A DNA stretch of 7,121 nt from DATAAM01 sp036260075 (GTDB lineage: Bacteria; Actinomycetota; Acidimicrobiia; Acidimicrobiales; JAHWLA01), in the NCBI GenBank assembly GCA_036260075.1, contig DATAAM010000089.1, positions 1-7,121 of the forward strand, given 5' to 3'. Position numbers and translations under genes: made by a program. The notes under the pieces are model-generated. The model searched no databases, was not told the DNA's origin, and saw nothing but the letters and a program-made list of their open reading frames with translations. Below, one piece after another: positions 6,059 to 7,121 of the stretch. How positions within the stretch are numbered: position 1 is the stretch's first letter; the number at the start of each line of letters is the position of its first letter.

Positions 6059-6064
6059 ACGCTA
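6059..6064 (-). promoter_or_regulatory. -10 hexamer TAGCGT of the lipoprotein gene
   Basis: On the minus strand TAGCGT (TAnnnT) is followed by eight bases and the ATG at 6050, the same leaderless geometry seen at the other promoters. Its first four bases lie within the GCTAGC target duplication, so everything more than 2 bp upstream is now IS DNA. No TTGACA-like -35 is visible in the IS end at 16-19 bp spacing. Confidence 0.45.
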
Positions 6065-6066
6065 GC
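6061..6066. repeat. Target site duplication GCTAGC, left copy
   Basis: GCTAGC directly abuts the left inverted repeat and recurs directly after the right one. It fits the 6-bp NCTAGN duplication described for IS481 and IS1002 of Bordetella pertussis. The hexamer is palindromic, so it also prolongs the apparent inverted repeat to 16 bp. Confidence 0.85.
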
Positions 6067-6093
6067 TGTGATGGCCACGGACGTTGTTGACGG
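6067..6093 (+). repeat. Left terminal inverted repeat (bipartite, 27 bp)
   Basis: TGTGATGGCC (6067-6076) and TTGTTGACGG (6084-6093) are both repeated exactly, inverted and at the same 7-bp spacing, at the right end. The seven bases between them hardly match. The tip block is probably the cleavage site and the inner block the transposase-binding site, by analogy with other IS ends. Confidence 0.88.
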
Positions 6094-6106
6094 TCCGCCG
6101 ATGAGT

Positions 6107-6161
6107 TGAGCCTCCGGGCGAGTGTGGAGCTGCTACCGCACCCACTCACCCAGGAGGCTCA
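6107..6161 (+). promoter_or_regulatory. Hairpin that would sequester the transposase ribosome binding site
   Basis: TGAGCCTCC (6107-6115) is the exact reverse complement of GGAGGCTCA (6153-6161), giving nine contiguous pairs. With A6152 bulged, the stem can continue as 6116-6118 with 6149-6151, and then 6120-6124 with 6143-6147 across a C/A mismatch. The 3' arm contains most of the AGGAGG ribosome binding site and ends two bases before the TTG start. In mRNA entering from outside the element the site would be paired. A transcript starting after about 6115 would lack the 5' arm. Confidence 0.65.
6152..6157 (+). promoter_or_regulatory. Shine-Dalgarno AGGAGG of the transposase, fixing a TTG start
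   Basis: A full-consensus AGGAGG is followed by five bases (CTCAG) and TTG CAC CGT AAC. This places the start at 6163 rather than at the upstream in-frame TTG at 6106. It contrasts with the chromosomal genes around it, most of which have no such site. Confidence 0.8.
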
Positions 6162-6162
6162 G

Positions 6163-7119
6163 TTGCACCGTAACGCCCCGCTCACCGTGGAGGGCCGACG
6201 CCGGCTCTGCGAGCGCATCGCGTCGGGCTGGACCATCTCCGCCGCGGCCGAGGCCATGAACGTGTCGCGCCAGACGGCGTCGAAGTGGTGGCACCGGTGG
6301 CTGGCCGAGGGCGAAGCGGGCCTCCGTGACCGTTCGAGCCGCCCCCGGCGCTGCCCGCACCGGACTCCTCACAAGACCGAGAAGCGCATCGTCGGGCTGC
6401 GCCGGCGCCGCAAGCTCGGCCCGGCCCGGATCGCCTCGATCGTGGGCATGCCCCGCTCCACCGTCCACAGGGTGCTGGTCCGCCACGGCATGAACCGGCT
6501 CGCCTGGATGGACCGGCCCACCGGCGCGGTGGTCCGGCGTATCCACACCGACCGGCCGGGCGAACTGGTGCACTTCGACGTGAAGAAGCAGGCCGTGATC
6601 CCGCCCGGCGGCGGCCACCGCGCCCACGGCCGGGCCGGCACCCGCAACGGCAGCATGTCCAAGCGCGGCGCGGGCTACCTCGCCGTCCACTCCGCCGTCG
6701 ACGCCCACACCCGCTACGCCTACAGCGAGATCCTCGATGTCGAGAACGCCGAGCAGTGCGTGGCCTTCCTGGCCCGCGCCCACCGGGACTTCGCCGAGCG
6801 TGGCATCGTCATCGAGCGGCTCCTGACCGACAGCGGGCCGGGCTACAAGAGCCACGCCTGGGCCGCGCTGTGCGCCCAGCTCGGTGTCGTCCACACCCGC
6901 ATCCGGCCCTACCGCCCGCAGACCAACGGGAAGGTCGAACGCTTCAACCGCACCCTGGCCGACGAGTGGGCCTACGTCCGCCCCTACCGCACCGAGGCCG
7001 AGCGCCTCCGTCGGTTTGACCGCTGGCTCCACGACTACAACCATCACCGCGGCCACACCGCCCTCGGGGGCCGCTCACCGATCGAGGCCGTCAACAACCA
7101 GGCCGGCCATCACAGCTAG
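6163..7119 (+). CDS. IS481-family DDE transposase
   Basis: The 318-residue transposase is complete. The N-terminus (MHRNAPLTVEGRRRLCERIA) and the helix-turn-helix (SAAAEAMNVSRQTASKWWHR, 26-45) fit IS481 proteins. A second HTH-like part follows at about 84-107 (LGPARIASIVGMPRSTVHRV). The RNase H-fold catalytic core has D139 (LVHFDVKK), D223 (LLTDSGPGYKS) and E259 (PQTNGKVERFNRTL), a DD(35)E triad with all acidic residues kept. A basic GHRAHGRAGTRNGS insertion after the first Asp is usual in the family. The start is the TTG at 6163, set by AGGAGG; a longer in-frame TTG at 6106 has no such site. The TAG at 7117-7119 lies outside the element, in the target duplication. The C-terminal codons double as the right inverted repeat. 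Confidence 0.93.
   Translation: MHRNAPLTVEGRRRLCERIASGWTISAAAEAMNVSRQTASKWWHRWLAEGEAGLRDRSSRPRRCPHRTPHKTEKRIVGLRRRRKLGPARIASIVGMPRSTVHRVLVRHGMNRLAWMDRPTGAVVRRIHTDRPGELVHFDVKKQAVIPPGGGHRAHGRAGTRNGSMSKRGAGYLAVHSAVDAHTRYAYSEILDVENAEQCVAFLARAHRDFAERGIVIERLLTDSGPGYKSHAWAALCAQLGVVHTRIRPYRPQTNGKVERFNRTLADEWAYVRPYRTEAERLRRFDRWLHDYNHHRGHTALGGRSPIEAVNNQAGHHS
7088..7114 (-). repeat. Right terminal inverted repeat (bipartite, 27 bp)
   Basis: Read on the minus strand this is TGTGATGGCC, seven unmatched bases, then TTGTTGACGG, mirroring 6067-6093. Twenty-one of the 27 positions agree. It lies inside the transposase reading frame and encodes the last residues, around VNNQAGHHS. Confidence 0.88.
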
Positions 7120-7120
7120 C
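7115..7120. repeat. Target site duplication GCTAGC, right copy (contains the transposase stop)
   Basis: This is identical to 6061-6066 and immediately outside the right inverted repeat. Its TAG is in frame with the transposase and ends it. Only one further base of flanking DNA is in the window. Confidence 0.85.
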
Positions 7121-7121
7121 C

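Larger units (their letters stand above)
6067..7114 (+). mobile_element. Complete IS481-family insertion sequence, 1048 bp
   Basis: The element begins TGTGATGGCC and ends GGCCATCACA. It is bounded by identical GCTAGC copies and carries one intact DDE transposase gene covering nearly its whole length. The size (about 1.05 kb), the TGT tips, the CTAG-centred 6-bp duplication and the single transposase frame are all typical of the IS481 family. The perfect tips and duplication and the open transposase frame suggest a recent, possibly still active insertion. It sits in the short upstream region of the leftward lipoprotein gene, with the transposase transcribed away from that gene. Confidence 0.92.

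Noticed and set aside
6087..6092. TTGACG as a -35 element for a transposase promoter
   Set aside because: It belongs to the inner block of the terminal inverted repeat, being repeated at the right end, and no TAnnnT lies at a suitable distance downstream.
6106..6162. Upstream TTG start for the transposase (19 extra residues)
   Set aside because: The extra segment forms the hairpin arms and has no ribosome binding site. AGGAGG five bases before the TTG at 6163 and the IS481-like HRNA N-terminus favour the shorter protein.
6133..7056. A 307-codon leftward frame antisense to the transposase
   Set aside because: Val/Gly/Ala-rich shadow translation with no motif; the plus-strand DDE transposase fully explains this DNA.
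1..7121. A novel defence or multi-gene enzymatic system
   Set aside because: The genes are mostly housekeeping or surface types with no nuclease-effector, toxin-antitoxin, retron or biosynthetic arrangement. The unusual signals are in promoter layout and IS architecture.

Overview
The window is a compact, GC-rich stretch of bacterial chromosome with very strong G/C preference at third codon positions. Four features point to an actinobacterium: TAnnnT promoter elements placed 7-9 bases in front of start codons, a secreted Thr-rich lipoprotein, an RNase D with an HRDC region, and near-zero intergenic space. Acidimicrobiia or a relative is my guess; no ribosomal marker is present to prove it.

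Layout, left to right. The first bases hold the 5' end of a leftward gene with a hydrophobic N-terminus (partial). It lies downstream of a small leftward gene encoding a CPEC/HxxxC protein. Divergent from that is a rightward 74-residue conserved-type hypothetical gene. A leftward two-gene operon follows: an AI-2E/PerM-family membrane protein overlapping by ATGA with RNase D (rnd). A second, diverged AI-2E-family gene runs rightward from the same promoter region and ends in a stop codon interlocked with that of a leftward lipoprotein carrying an HExxHxxGxxD metalloprotease motif. Divergent from the protease is a gamma-class carbonic anhydrase-like hexapeptide-repeat protein. It converges on a second leftward lipoprotein gene of unknown function. 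The right end is a complete IS481-family insertion sequence, whose target duplication ends one base before the window does.

Two themes stand out. First, all three divergent gene pairs are separated by very short spacers carrying overlapping, oppositely oriented TAnnnT hexamers. Six genes have such a hexamer ending 7-9 bases before the start codon, as expected for leaderless mRNAs fired from symmetric bidirectional promoters. This also resolves three places where the longest reading frames on both strands would share one CATG. Second, the IS481 element is unusually readable. It has bipartite 27-bp terminal inverted repeats and a 6-bp GCTAGC duplication matching the NCTAGN target rule. Its transposase stop codon is supplied by the target DNA, and a hairpin would bury the transposase ribosome binding site in read-through mRNA. 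The element sits 2 bp upstream of the -10 hexamer of the neighbouring lipoprotein gene.

I see no defence system, CRISPR array or tRNA/rRNA gene, and no gene-free stretch longer than about 115 bases.
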